A stretch of DNA of 64,000 nucleotides from Diplodia intermedia (Eukaryota; Ascomycota; Dothideomycetes; Botryosphaeriales; Botryosphaeriaceae), in NCBI GenBank assembly GCA_021495925.1, contig JAKEKT010000026.1, positions 124,001 to 188,000 on the forward strand. The letters are read 5' to 3'. This document shows positions 10,773 through 23,117 of this stretch, in pieces (the stretch's first letter is position 1; each line of letters begins with the position of its first letter). The position numbers and the translations under genes are program-made. The notes beneath the pieces were generated by a model. It saw nothing but the letters and a program-made list of their open reading frames with translations, made no database searches and had not been told where the DNA came from.

Positions 10773-13700
10773 ATGGAAGACCCGTCGCCCGTAACCCCGC
10801 TGCAGAACGGGCGCGCTTCGAGCGCCAATCCCAAGCGCCGTTCCCTGCCCGCGTCCACGTCCGCTCCCCGAGAGGGCCGCCCCCGCCGCTCACCCAACCA
10901 CATCCGCCCAAACCCAGCGTCGCCCGAGGTCATATCGTCGCTGATCGACTCCCTATCCGCCATTTCGCTGCCGGCACAAGACCACTTCGAGAATCTGCCG
11001 CGCATCGGTGCAGATGGCGAGAGCTACTCGGTCCCTGCCAGCCCAGTGGCATGGCAGCCTGGCTTTCCGTACGGCACCCAGGGCTTTGGCGTCGAATACG
11101 GGGTACATAGGCATCGACGGTGGGAGGAGGAAAGTGCGGACTTCGACGAGGCCGCCGAACCGCCGGTCATTAAGACGGCCCCACCGCCTTCAGGCTATTC
11201 GCCGGTTACCGCTCCGAAGGGGCACAAGCGCGACAGGGAAGGCAGCTCGCTCAAGAACTACATCCTCTCCACCTCCAAGAGCTGCAGCTCGCTGAATTCG
11301 AAGCACTCGAGCACTAAGGATGATGCAAGCAGCATCGCCAGCAGCATAACGCGCGGTCTACGCCGCCACTCCACAAATAGCAGGGCTTCACTGGAAAGCA
11401 AGCGCAGCGCAACCAAAACACGCAGCCTGTGCTATGCGAGCTCGCGCGAGAGACTGCGGAGCCGCGACAGCGACTCGATTGGTCTCAGCAGCCCGCCGTC
11501 GGCCCTGTGGTCACCCACCAAGAGTACCTCGGGCCCGCCGAGCCCGAGAAAACGGTCTCTGCAGTCCTTGAGAGGCTCCAGGATCGACGAGGCTCCTTGC
11601 GAAGGGCCTTCCACACCTGAACGAAAGTCGCGGCCTAAACCAACACCCATCAATACCACTCCCGGTCCCGCCGAAATAGAAGAGCGCGGGCCAAGATGGC
11701 CTGATGATTCCATCCCTTCAAGGACTTCTAGTCTCCGTCATCAGTCTCAAAGTCCAGCCAAACACAGACGCATGAGCTCGAGATCTCGGAGCAGGACACA
11801 GTCCAAAACAAGGACCGTCATTGAGGAAGACGAGCCAATGGAGCCGTCGCCTGAGCCGCGAGGAAAAGGAAAAGGAAAAGAAATATCAGACGAACCAGAG
11901 CACGAGGAAGACACTCAGGTGACTAGACGCATTAAGGAGCTCAAGAGACAGAAAGAACTTCGGGACAGAGAATTCGGAAATCTACACCTCAACGTTGGCG
12001 ACGACGCCCAGGAGCCTTCCCGCCTGTCCACCACTAGCATGAGAACGCCGCTTTCCCCCATCACCCGTGCACTGGAGTGGGAGCAGCAGCGGCCCATCGA
12101 AGAGTCTCTTGCAAAGGCTCACAGAATGCTTGGCCTTGCGCCAACCGAAATACGACGCTCATTGACGAGCCCCTTACCCCTAGGGGATAGTGCACATCCC
12201 GCTCAACCGGAACAGAACGGGGGACCAAAAAATAGCATTGAGGAGGAACTCCCGATAGACTACAAGCTTGCGTTGCAGTCGCTAGGCCGGAGTGAGAGTG
12301 AAAAGGCCGCATTAAGTAATCCGAGCAATCGCCTTTCGCTCTCATCCATGGGACGCAGCCACACCATCGCGGGCCGTCCCTCGGCTGGCAGCAGTAGCAC
12401 ATCAGCCATGATGCAAGACCGCAACAAACGGTCCCTGGAGGAGGCAGCACAAAAGCTGGATCTGCACATCAACTTCGAAAGCTCGACGGACTCCCGAACA
12501 CCCTCTCGAGCGGCTAGCACAGAATCGGCGCCGTGCTCACGGCAGTCGCTCTTTGTACCGCCGACAGCAGATTTGAAACGGTCCAATTCGAGCGCTAACG
12601 CCAAAAAGAAGCGTTGGTCGCATCCAGACATTCCCCTGAAGGCTGAACAGAAACACAACGCAAAAGTTGATCAGGTGAAGAGGGATTCGATGCAGGTCAA
12701 ATCACCAATCAAGTCGCCGCAGGTCCCGGAGCCTGTTATGGAGGAGCCTCTTCGCCCCACTAGTGGAGATTCGATTGACGACGATGTCGATGCTTTCTTG
12801 TATTCGCCACGCCTGACGCAAAAAGTACGCGAACCGAACACCGGACGGACTATTTGCTTTTCCGAGGTCGGCGACCCGAATGGCTTCGCCATCTTTGTCT
12901 GTGTTGGAATGGGATTGACTCGCTACGTTACCGCTTTCTACGATGAGTTGGCAACGACTCTCAAGCTGAGATTGATCACTCCGGATCGACCGGGCGTTGG
13001 GGAGTCTCAATCAGATCCCCATGGAACGCCCCTTAGCTGGCCGGGTAAGTTCGAAGAGGGTTCTGAAGTGTACTGATCACTAACAAACTCCGTTTAGATG
13101 ACGTTCTTTGCATTTGCCAAGCGCTTAAGATCACCAAGTTCTCGATCATGGCGCACTCAGCTGGTGCGATCTACGCACTGGCAACAGCACTGCGCATGCC
13201 GCAACACATCCGCGGCCGCGTGCATCTCCTCGCCCCATGGATTCCGCCGTCGCAGATGACTGCAGTTGGTCTCCCTGTGAATGCACAGACGCCGGAGCGA
13301 CAGCTTCCACGGTCCCAACGTCTATTGCGCGTTCTCCCGACTCCGCTGTTGAAAGTGGCCAACTCCAGTTTCATGAGTGCAACTTCGGCCAGCCTCACCC
13401 GAAGTGTACCGAAATCACCCCAGCGGGTCAAACGCAAGAGTTATATTGCAGCCCAACAGGCTCCGGCAGCCCGCGTGTCAGTTGCGGCAAACAAAAACCG
13501 GGAGTCGATGATGTTGATGGACCGCGTGTTACCCAATGGTAGTGCTCTTGAGGTAGCCGCCAATGACCCGGCCGATCCGAACCACGCAGTGGCAGCGCAG
13601 GCGAAGGCGGCTATGACGATGGTGGAGCAAGAACGACGTCGTGAATACGACACGAGACTTACTCTATCGGTGTGGGATTTGGCGACCACGAACGCAAACC

Positions 13701-14020
13701 CCGCTGTCGACTTGCTCGTATGTCTCGAACGCACACAACCGATTGGGTTCCGGTACGTGGACATCACTCGGGCTGTTGTGATACACCATGGTAGCCGGGA
13801 CACGCGCGTACCGGTTGAGAACGTCAAGTGGCTCGGCCGCACGATGAAGCGCTGCGAGGTGCGCATCCTCGAGGGCGAGAATCACGGGCTCATGGCCAGC
13901 GCAGTGGTCATGGGCAATGTGCTCACCGAAATGGCAAGGGAGTGGGAGGACTGGACGGCGGTGGTGAAGGAAAGCCGCAGCCGCGACAATCTGCGAGCAC
14001 AATTCAGTAATGGCTCATGA
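10773..14020 (+). CDS. Large alpha/beta-hydrolase with disordered N-terminal region
   Basis: A 1,064 aa protein from exons 10773..13044 and 13098..14020 (53 bp intron, GTAAGT donor). Residues 1 to about 680 are Ser/Pro/Arg-rich and low in complexity, likely disordered and phosphorylated, with a coiled-coil-like basic patch (RRIKELKRQKELRDREFG). The C-terminal third is an alpha/beta-hydrolase fold: GRTICFSEVGDPNGFAIFVC leads the sheet, TPDRPGVGES follows, the nucleophile elbow is AHSAG with Ser778, the acid is probably Asp992 in GSRDTRVP, and the base is His1020 in GENHGLM. The elbow has Ala where Gly is usual. An upstream ATG at 10545 is in frame, but MEDPSPVTP at 10773 begins the more protein-like sequence. 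Substrate unknown. Confidence 0.85.
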
Positions 14021-15107
14021 GGAGTTCAACCTCGATTTTATCCCTTATCTGCGTGGGGCCGACGGACCAACCAAGGCCTTTTTCTTCCTCAACACTGTCC
14101 CGCTGTGTCCAGCTGGTTTCATTTGTCGGGAATTTTGTCGGTCGGATTTTCCTTCGATTTTTGGTTTGTTGCTGTTGGATTTTGGATTGTATACCCCGAG
14201 AGATACCGTTTTATCTTGCGTTGAGTGGTGTTGTGAGCCAAGGTCAGAATCTGACCCTATTTCGTGACGTTCGCTAGCAATTCCTTGACACACTCACGAG
14301 ATGGTTACCCACGAGAGACGGCTAAGAAGACCGAGAAAATAGTAAATAGGATAGCTTCTAATGGAGTAATAGGTGGACGCGCCCACTGCACAGATTGCGC
14401 GGAGACTCGAGGGCACTATTGATGCAGGTAGTGTTGGCAGTTGGGATTGAGCTGCACGCGACGAGGCGGTTGCCGGGCAGCGGGCCGCCGACGGGATAAA
14501 CATGATGACGGCAAGCGGCAGGCAAACACATCAGGCACTGCGCGAACAGTCCGGGCATTTTGAGTCGGCTATACTGCAGCTAGTGCGTCGGAAGGGGCGC
14601 ACTCGAAACTTCAGCCTCGCGAATTTCCTAAATCAAGGTGGAGGCAGAGGCAGCGTGGGCCACGCTGCGCGAGGTGGTTGGGAGGAGGCTGGCAAGCTCG
14701 ATAAACCCACCCGCCCTGCATCACCTTTCCCGCCCAGCTCGCAGCCCGCATTCCTCTTTTCTCCCACGCACTCACTTCACTCACAGTCTTAGTTGCGAAC
14801 GCCTCTGTCGCTCGTTCAGCGCCGGCTTTTCCGTCCAGCTCGCATTCCATCTTCGGGAGCCGAGACGTCATTCGACACGCCACGACGCTGCGGGTAGATC
14901 ACAGATCACGCCGACCCCACCCGGCTGCCGAGCAAGGAAACCCGACTCCATTCCACGTCGCCAGCAGCCCATCCCGCTCGCTCGCTCGCCCGCCCGCCCG
15001 TCTTTCTCGCGAGCTGAGCGACCAGCGGAATTCCACGAGCGGCATCTATCTCACCAGGTCTTTGACAGCGTCGCAGTCGCCGTGCAGTCGGCGCACCGTC
15101 ACCCAGA
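14021..15107. other. Intergenic, no gene seen
   Basis: 1.1 kb covering the 3' flank of the hydrolase gene and the promoter of the next gene. The part from about 14600 is pyrimidine-rich and GC-rich, as expected for a long 5' leader. ORFs here (for example one starting at 14638 that overlaps the next CDS out of frame) show no protein-like features. Confidence 0.5.
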
Positions 15108-16302
15108 ATGCTCGCTCCCAGCTCGCTTGTCTCCACATTGCTGGCTGCGCTATCGCTGTCCCCGCAATGGTCGAGCGCCAACCCCATCCAGACCGCCGAC
15201 GACTCCAGTCTCGACCAGGTCGCCATTGAGGAGTACCACAACGTCACTCTCATCCAGCGTTCCTGCGACAACCCTTGCGGTTGGTCGGGCCAGCTCTGCT
15301 GCGAAAGTGCCGCGGCGTGTTACACCGACTCGTCCGAACAGGCGCAATGCAGCGCGACCGCCGGCGGCTCCGGCTCCTGGTCGTACTACACGAGCACCTT
15401 CGTTGAGACCGACAAAGTGACCAGAACCGAGATTTACAGCACCTACCTCGGCGGCGCGACTGTAACAGCCCAAGCGACCGGAGGTTCCGTCTCATGCAAC
15501 ACAGGAAACGGCGAGACTGCTTGCGGCAGCATCTGCTGCACCTCGAAGCAATACTGCCAGCTTGACGGGCAATGCGCCGCAATTGGCGTGTCCGAATCAC
15601 CTGGAGCATCCCCAACGGGTACGGGTGCCTCATATTCCGCGCCGGTGCGACCGACGTCGGGGACGCTGATTACTATCACAGCTACCGCCGCCGCTACCAC
15701 AACCGTCCCTTTCGAGACGCCTGTTGCAACCGGTGCCACTGCGCCCGTCACTGCCGGTGAGAGCGGCGGCGGCGGCGGTCTCAGCGGAGGCGCCATTGCT
15801 GGCATCGTCATCGGTGTCCTGGCCGGTATCCTCCTGCTGGCACTTCTCTGCCTCTTCTGCTGCGCCAAAGCTGCCTTTGACGGCATTCTCGCAATCTTCG
15901 GCCTTGGCAAGAAGAAGCGCCGTTCCACGGAATACGTCGAGGAGTATCACCGTCACAGCCATGGCGGCGGTAGCCGTCACTCTGGCTGGTATGGTGACCG
16001 TCCCGCGAGGCCTCCTCCGCCAAAGAAGAGTGGAATGGGCATGGGTGGCCTGCTCGCTGGTCTCGCTGGGGCAGGAGCTCTTCTTGGGCTCAGCAAGAAG
16101 AGGCGCGAGTCCCGGTACGATGATGACAAGACCACGACAACCGACGTTAGTAGCTACTATTACAGCGACTACACAAGCTCAAGTAAGTGACCGTTCCCCT
16201 CAGCTTTTACGGTAGAGGTAGATTGCTAACCAACCTTCAGGCAGCGCCAGTTCAGACGACAGGAGGACGAGAACCACACGCTATACCCATTCGCGCCGCT
16301 AG
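15108..16302 (+). CDS. Cysteine-rich single-pass membrane protein
   Basis: Exons 15108..16182 and 16241..16302 give 378 aa. The N-terminus is a signal peptide (MLAPSSLVSTLLAALSLS). The outer part has two cysteine-rich modules, CDNPCGWSGQLCCES (followed by CYTDSSEQAQC) and CGSICCTSKQYCQLDGQC, then a Ser/Thr-rich linker. A transmembrane helix lies at about 227-252 (GAIAGIVIGVLAGILLLALL), followed by CCAK and a basic stop-transfer GKKKRR. The cytosolic tail is His/Gly-rich and ends in Ser/Arg-rich sequence restored by the small second exon; unspliced reading stops at 16190. The layout resembles fungal surface or wall-sensor-like proteins, but I do not recognise a specific function. Confidence 0.8.
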
Positions 16303-17342
16303 AGCCGGATTTGCTCGGTCTCATCCTCAGCACTTTAACCCTGTACAAATTTCATGGGCGGGATCAAAATTGCGAGGCATACGCATGCGATTCTTAGCGT
16401 TCTCGGACGTTGCAGTTTGCTTGCGTCGCTTTGCTCCGGTTCATTAGTATTTTCTTCTGCATTTGAATCGCCTCGTTTCCATCGAGGCTTTGGCGTTTGC
16501 GGTATATTCCCCTTCGGTTCCTCTCGACGACAAGTTATTCGGTCGCACTCGAGAGTTCTTCTTTGTTCTTTTCGAAGCCACGCGTAATACAGCGGGTGAA
16601 ATAACTTAGACGATAAGTGGCTTTACAACTTTTGAGGGTGGAAAATCATGGAAAGGATGGGAAGGAAAGCAGGCATTGACGACGAGACGACAAAGGCAGG
16701 AAGCCGGAGGATTTAATGAGCACGACTTAGACGGGAAACGCGACTGTTACGAGAGATGTACGTAGTTATGAGACATGGCAGTGCTGGGCTGGGAGGAATG
16801 GCATTGATCGGAAAGTCAACGGAATGCAAGTGGCAGCAGGGCAAAGCAGTTTGAAAGAGACACACAGAGAAATTCAACCATGGCCTGCTTCTTTCCGCTT
16901 GTTGCCCATCACGGCGGTGTGCGGTGGTTCAATACTCCATTGGCCCGATTCGTTCGGCGCGATGGAAGTGCAGGTGACAAGAGTTGAGGCGTGGCAGTCC
17001 AGTCGTATCGTTCGGAGTTGGTCCCTCACTAACCGGCTGTCGGCGATGGCAGGGAGAGAACTGCCGCGCCTCACCGCTTTTCGCCCTGGCACACACGGGC
17101 GACGGCTTCGCTTTCTCTTTCCTGCCGAGCACAGACTGGCCCGCGGCAGACTCACGACGCACGCACCGCCGGCAACCTCAACTTCCAACCTCACCCGCGC
17201 CGCCTCATCCCCATCCATCCCCCCTCCATCGCCACCACCGGACCCGACCGCCCCACATCGGGTCTTCCTCCAACAAGACACCGTTCGACGAAACGAAACC
17301 TCCCCTCTCCACTCCGCCCTTTCATTCTCGTGACGACGCGCC
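16303..17342. other. Intergenic, no gene seen
   Basis: 1.04 kb between two genes read in the same direction. ORFs over 16824..17407 on both strands are arginine- and proline-rich in all frames and lack recognisable domains; they most likely reflect the GC-rich leader of the next gene. Confidence 0.5.
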
Positions 17343-17872
17343 ATGGCTTCCTCGATCCGCAACACAACGGCCGCCGTCCGCCGCATGGCCGCTACCACGT
17401 CGAACACGGTCGGCCGCAGCAGGAACCTGTCCTCGACCCCGCGTCGCCTTGGTGGTGACGCGCACGCGCACGGCGACCACTATGACCCGCCCAGCGGCTG
17501 GCTGTTCGGCGTCGCGCCGGGCAAGTACCAGCAGGAAGGCTGGGAGAAGATCTGGATTTGGGGCTTTCTCGGAAGCCTTGGGCTGGCGGGCCTGGCCTAC
17601 TGCTACAAGCCCGATACGAGGTATGTCTCTTCTGAGTCATCGTTGTTGTTTGGAGAGCGAATTGGTGGGGGTGGAAGGGGGACTTTTGTGGGGTTAGAAG
17701 GATTGAGGCTGGATGTGCTCGAGGGTGGACGGAGGGGCAAACGTTTATTGAGCGGGTTGAGATGCGATGACGCTAATGCGACGCGCTTTTTCCTTGCAGC
17801 ATACAAACCTGGGCTCTTGAAGAGGCCCGGAGACGGCTCGAGGCCGAGGGCATTCTGGAGGACAAGAACTAA
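17343..17872 (+). CDS. NADH:ubiquinone oxidoreductase subunit NDUFB11/ESSS
   Basis: Accessory subunit of the membrane arm of mitochondrial complex I. Exons 17343..17620 and 17800..17872 give 116 aa. Residues 1 to about 36 form an Arg/Ser/Thr-rich mitochondrial presequence ending near RNLSSTPRR. The conserved core is YDPPSGWLFGVAPGKY, then EGWEKIWIWGFLGSLGLAGL (single transmembrane helix), then YKPDTSIQTWALEEARRRLE completed by exon 2. Without splicing the ORF would run to 17969 with unrelated sequence, so the 179 bp intron 17621..17799 is well supported. The C-terminus EGILEDKN matches what I recall of fungal orthologues. Confidence 0.92.
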
Positions 17873-18857
17873 AGGAATGCCGATCTACGGATTTCCATCT
17901 GTACCGTTCACGCGGATAAGGAAGCCAATCAACTTCGACACTTTTTACCCGACTTTTCTTTCCCCTTGACGGACCTTTTTGAGAAATTAGAAACAGACTC
18001 CGGCGGTAACCGTGTTTCGGGCTGAGAAGCGGCTGGCCTTGGGCATCACCCGTTTCATGTTCTACGCATTTTTCCTCCTTCCTCAAAACGGATGCGGATG
18101 CGGAACGGCTCGTTGCGACCACTGGGGGCAACAAGACATGCAACGATGTACATATACGGCTTTTGGTGGGGGAAAGCGGACTTTGCAAGCAGAAATTTTC
18201 CTTTGTTTTGATCACGGCAATAGACGAGGCCGGCAGTCGGTGAATGAGAAGCATCAACTTCGACCGCCTTTCTTGTCTCAGGCTCTCCCTCGTATCCCCC
18301 CGTTTCGAGGTTCCGTGTGGGGGTGCGGACAGGGATTGACTGGTACGGAGTACCACTTGACCAAGTTGCAGGGGCCAGGTCCAGCCTTTTCGGGAGATTT
18401 CTGATGTGCAGCTGGAAGCAAGCCCGGATGCCTGGGAAAGTGGATCCCCTCCTTCAGCCGACCGGTTTTCCGATAAGGTGATCTGCAAAAATGATGCTCT
18501 GCTCACGAGGATGGCAAGTCGGCATCAACACCACCACACGTCTCACGAAACGCTTTCCGCCGGAGATAGCCAGGACCCACCGCTACTCTCTTTCTCTCTC
18601 TGGGCCTTGTTCCCGCTGGAGTTTCATGATTTGCAGCATGACCATTATTATCGTACGAGGACGAACTTCTGTTTATTGATTTTGTGTGACGCGGACTTGG
18701 ACCTCATGACTCGACAAGGTTTTGCGACCTTTTTTCTGCAACACCCGTTTCCGGACAACGCTCGGGAACAGTCGCGGCAGAAGGGCTCCCTCCATTTATA
18801 TACCTAAATGAGTACCTCCCGTGGCTACAGAGAAAGAAAAGTACCTCGTCGCTTGGA
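17873..18857. other. Intergenic, no gene seen
   Basis: About 1 kb after the complex I subunit gene. ORFs of up to 253 codons on the minus strand (17745..18506) overlap the preceding gene and show no domain, helix or signal peptide that I recognise. Confidence 0.45.
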
Positions 18858-19127
18858 TTGGTGTTCGTTGAAGACTACCAGGATACCTACTGCTCTTGCG
18901 GATCTACTTCCCAACCGTGTCTGCAGACCATGTTACTTGAGGAATCCACATCCACAGCCCATTCTTCGAAGCACGCCGACTGCAGAGACAAGTACTGGAC
19001 GTGTCACAGCTGTGGACTGAGGACGCACCGAGAGCAGACAAAGCAGTGCCTGCAGTGCGGGCACACGTGGTGCTGGAGCTGCGAGAAGGCATCGGGAGGG
19101 GGCGGGAGCCTGATCTTTCACAGTTAA
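18858..19127 (+). CDS. Possible small cysteine-rich zinc-ribbon-like protein
   Basis: An 89-codon intronless ORF. The second half carries YWTCHSCGLRTH, then QCLQCGHTWCWSCE: a C-x2-C pair followed by C-x2-C-G-H-x2-C-x2-C, spacing that could hold one or two zinc ions in the manner of RING or RanBP2-like fingers. The upstream part also has CSCG and several further cysteines. I do not recognise a named family. The ORF is short and could be part of a longer spliced gene or chance, but cysteine clustering of this kind is unlikely by chance. A comparable ORF lies on the other side of the MFS gene at 23585. Confidence 0.4.
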   Translation: MVFVEDYQDTYCSCGSTSQPCLQTMLLEESTSTAHSSKHADCRDKYWTCHSCGLRTHREQTKQCLQCGHTWCWSCEKASGGGGSLIFHS

Positions 19128-21022
19128 AACGTTGTTGTGCTTGGACGACAGAAAAGTGGGTTTGAGGGACAGCGCTGAAAACGACGCTCCGAAGCATGGT
19201 CATCATTCTGTTGCATCCGCATGGATTTCGGCAACTTCAACACTTCTTCGCGCCTCGACTCTTGCCATGGGCCCGATGCCCTCATGCTCAAGGCCCTGGA
19301 AAATCTCTCCGTCCATCCCGGCTACGATATAATGGGTATAAGCGACCTAATGACCTCCAGGACCCCGAAAATCTGGATCCCCGGATCTCGAGCCTCGCAA
19401 ATCGCATGCGATGGTCACGACATGTTCATATCAACATTAGGACATTCACCGCCGCCAAAATATAGACAGAATTTATCGATAAGGAATTGCCGTTGCGCAC
19501 CGGTAGAGATGCTGGGATGGATTATTCACGGATACTTGTTTGCTCGAAAAGAAACTCAATCGAATGGATTCGGCACGCAATAACGCTATTGCCTACGGTG
19601 AGCGGATTTGTCCCGCTGCCGCGGTATCTGGAAGCCATGGTTAGCCGTGGGCCCCTGGGCGATTGGACAATCCCTGGTTTCCGGCAACTTCAAAAGTTTG
19701 AGGCCGTTTGCTCTACTCTCTCACGTGGGCCTTTTCGCTCCCAGCTTGCCTACTCACGGAATAGCCATCTCCTTGGGCATTTACCTTCAGTGGCACCGGC
19801 GAATAATTGGGCTGCGAGACGGCATGGGGAGGAGGCTTGTTAGTGTATGGGTAGCATGTACATCAGGAGCTTTTGGGACTTCGGTGCTGGGTCACCTGCT
19901 CGGCGCGAGGTGGGGACTCTCGCGGGAGCTTGGGCGCTTTGTGCGAGAGGTGTAGGGCCGTATAGCTGACCGCTCTGCTCCACTACGATGGAGAGGTGGG
20001 GCAAGACCGCTTCCTGATATAATCATCGTTGTTAAATTATAGATGGCTTGCGTAGCAAGAACTGCACCCGACGACCCTTTTATCGGGTTTGGCGATCCCT
20101 GGTCAGCGCTGACAATAACAAACGGGAGAGCGGTTTGGCTGGAAGGAGGCAGGCCAGATTGGGGTTGGTCTTGCTCTGAACGTCAGACGATACAGCAAAC
20201 TGACTGATCCTGCTGCGAAGCTCCATCGCTCTATGTGGGCCGCCATCTTGCTCAACGACAACAAGGATCGGCTCGTCCAGTCATTCGGTCTTTCATGGCG
20301 GTGGCTGGTCGCCGTGATCCGGCAGATGGAGACCTAGCGGCGGTGGCGCTTATAGTTCGCATGCGGACCTGCGTCGCGTGGCCGGCGTCTGACCGTTTGG
20401 GCCGGGGGATTTCTCTTTTTCGTCCCGAACATGTGTGCCTGGGGACGAGCGTTTCTGCCTGAGCGAGGCACGGCATCGGGCACGATCGATCGACGGCGGG
20501 GAAGCTAAAAGCACGCCAACCGGGGCGGAGTGGGGTTGGTTGCAGATAAGCGACCTCCCCGTCGCGTGCGGAGTCCTCAAAAAGCCCATCTGACGCACGT
20601 CATCGACTTTCCGGTGAGGGCTGAAACCGTCTCTGAGCAGTGAGGCACCCTGACGCATGCAGAAGAGCCCGGAGTTCAGCAGCAGCAGCAGCAGCAGCAG
20701 GAGGAGGAGTCCAGGAAAGACTCCCTCTCCGTGACAGGCAGAATCGGGTGAAGCTCTTTGATATACAGACAGAGCACAAAGTTCGTCGGACGCGGCTGTG
20801 CCTCAACGGTCCACAAAGGGTGCCACCACCCCCCGGCACGCCAGCCGCTAGCTCATTGCCGCATCGCGTTTAGCCGGGAGCTGCTGCCATGGAACAATGC
20901 GTCGCACAGCAGGCGGCACGCGGGATGCATTCAAGCTTACTGGCAGCGGTTGACGTCGACTGCATCCCACGCATTCAAAAACAGCATTCTGTCCCGCCGC
21001 GCGCGCCCCGCCAAAAAGGACT
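19128..21022. other. Intergenic with unrecognised ORFs
   Basis: 1.9 kb upstream of the SV2-like transporter. ORFs at 19221..19583 (120 codons) and 19608..19955 (115 codons, somewhat hydrophobic) lie in succession and might be exons of one gene, but I could not join them convincingly or recognise a family. A short CAG microsatellite lies at 20677. The transporter promoter must be in the last part. Confidence 0.35.
20677..20700. repeat. (CAG)8 microsatellite
   Basis: Eight uninterrupted CAG triplets followed by GGA-type triplets, in noncoding sequence upstream of the transporter gene. Confidence 0.9.
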
Positions 21023-23117
21023 ATGCCCGAGAGCTCGTATGATGACGAGCGGGAAGACGAAGCGCAGCAGCCACTCGTTGCCAGGAGCCCCTCAATAAAT
21101 GATCCCCTTGATCCACCAGACGGCGACTCGGTTCCCCTGATGTATCTTCACACCCCCGACGACAAGGACGACCCTTCGCTCCAGCCCCTCATGGCAGACG
21201 TCGATTACAAGAGCGCGGGCGGCATACAGCCCGGCCGCCTGAGCGATGACGAGGTCGACGCGGGGCGTGCGGCCTCGCTGATGGAAGCCCTGCATGCCGA
21301 GGGCTTCTCGCTGTTCGAGAAAAAGTGCGTGCTGATCAACCGGGAAATCGACGCCATGGGCATGGGCAGGTACCAGTGGTACGTCTGGTGCCTGTGCGGC
21401 TTTGGTTATTTCCTGGATCTGCTGTGGGCCATGGCGTTCGGTCTGGTCCTCGGCCCGGTGCAGCAGGAGTTCGGGTTTGGAAGTAGGCTGATGCCGAACG
21501 TCTTCCTGTTTTTGCGTTTGCTGACCTTGTCCAGACGACCAATCCGGGAACATCTCGACATCGTTTTCCGCTGGTTTGACAGCAGGTACTTCGAACTAGT
21601 GTGGAAGACTTTAGCAGAAGCTGATGGGAACCAGGCGCGTTCGTATGGGGTGTTCTGTCGGACATCATCGGTTGGTGACTTGAATCTTCCATCTCATCAG
21701 ACACGAGAAACTGATGGAAATCCAGGCCGACAATGGGCGTTCAACCTTACAGTCTTGATAGCTTCAATTTTCGGCATCTGCCTTGGAGCTCCGAACTCGT
21801 ACAGCCCTTTCCTGGTCCTCACAGCCTTCACTGGATTCGGCATTGGGGGAAATATCCCCATCGATACCACCATCACCCTGGAATTTCTCCCCCAGGTATG
21901 TTGTTTGCCTGCAATCGTGAGAGGCTGGCACTGATTGATGAAGAACAAACGCTTCCTTTTAGCTTTGCTCTCAATTTTCCAGCCGCTCGGAGTGCTCGTC
22001 TGCTCAGCACTCGCGTACGCCTACATCCCATCACACTCGTGCACCCCAAACTTTGCCGATTCCGATCCGTTGCCATCATGCCAAACCTCCGCTCCTGGCG
22101 TCGAATGCTGCTCCAAGTCAAACAATATGGGATGGAGATATCTGATGTTCACGCTCGGGGCCATGACAATCTCGCTGTTCTTTATACGTACTATCGTCTT
22201 CAGGATGAAGGAGTCACCCAAGTACCTTGTGTACAGGGGTCAAGATGAGAAGGCTGTGGAAGTCATCCGCCACATCGCAAAGGTCAATGGGCAGGAGTCG
22301 AAGTTAAGACTTGAGTCCTTCGAGATGCTGGAAAGTGAGCATGACCGATCCTCGGGGGCGCCCGGTCTTGGGGGAGGTAAATCCCAGAGGAATCTATCTC
22401 TGGGCAAGAAGGTGGGCTTGGAGCTTGAGCGGTACAAGCTACTGTTCAGCAGCCGGGAAATGACGCGTTTGACCATCTTGGTATGGCTGACGTACATCAT
22501 GGACTACTGGGGCTTCACCGTAGCCGGTAGGCAAAGAAGACGAACACACCTTTCAGCCCCCTACATCTGCTGACGTTTTCTTCATAGGCACCTACCTCCC
22601 CAAAATCATCGCGGTCAAAAACGGCTCGCTCAACCTCTCGCTTGACTTCACCTACCGCTCCTACCTGCTCATCTACTTCCCGGGCGTCTTCGGCGTGGCT
22701 CTCGGGGCGCTGCTGTACAACGTGCCACACGTGGGGCGCAAGTGGACGATGGCGGTGTCGGCGGGGCTGATGGGCGCCTCCATCTTCATCTTCGCGTCGG
22801 TCAACTCCGAGGCCTCCAACATCGGCCTCAACGCCATGGAATACTTCTTCCAGAGCATGTTCAACGCCGTCCTGTACGGCTGGACCCCCGAGGCGTTCCC
22901 CGCCCCCGTCAGGGGCACCGCCTGCGGCATCGCGAGCTTCTGGGGCCGTCTGTTCAGCATCGTGAGCCCCTTGATCGCGCAGAGCTTGTATGCGAAGAGC
23001 ACGAGTGGCGGCGGCGACATCAATGCCGTGCTGTATTTGGCGGGCGGCGTGACGCTGGGGTGCGTGATTTCGGTTGCGTTGCTGCCGAATAGAAGGCTAG
23101 GCACGCAAAGCATGTAG
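21023..23117 (+). CDS. MFS transporter, SV2-like / sugar-transporter-like
   Basis: A 609 aa major facilitator protein from six exons: 21023..21482, 21535..21585, 21635..21670, 21726..21895, 21944..22526, 22588..23117. All phases agree. A cytosolic acidic N-terminus of about 110 residues leads to MGMGRYQWYVWCLCGFGYF (helix 1), a typical start for the fungal SV2-like group. The small exons encode NDQSGNISTSFSAGLTAG and AFVWGVLSDIIGRQWAFN, that is helix 2 and the loop 2-3 motif. Later helices include LTAFTGFGIGGNIPIDTTI and FFQSMFNAVLYGWTPEAFP. The extracellular loop has four cysteines. The substrate cannot be read from sequence; family members include sugar and monocarboxylate carriers. The acceptor of intron 4 (GAAG at 21943) is the least canonical. 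Confidence 0.88.

Noticed and set aside
19221..19955. A two-exon gene from consecutive plus-strand ORFs upstream of the transporter
   Set aside because: I could not find splice sites giving a convincing joined frame, and neither piece resembles a known protein.
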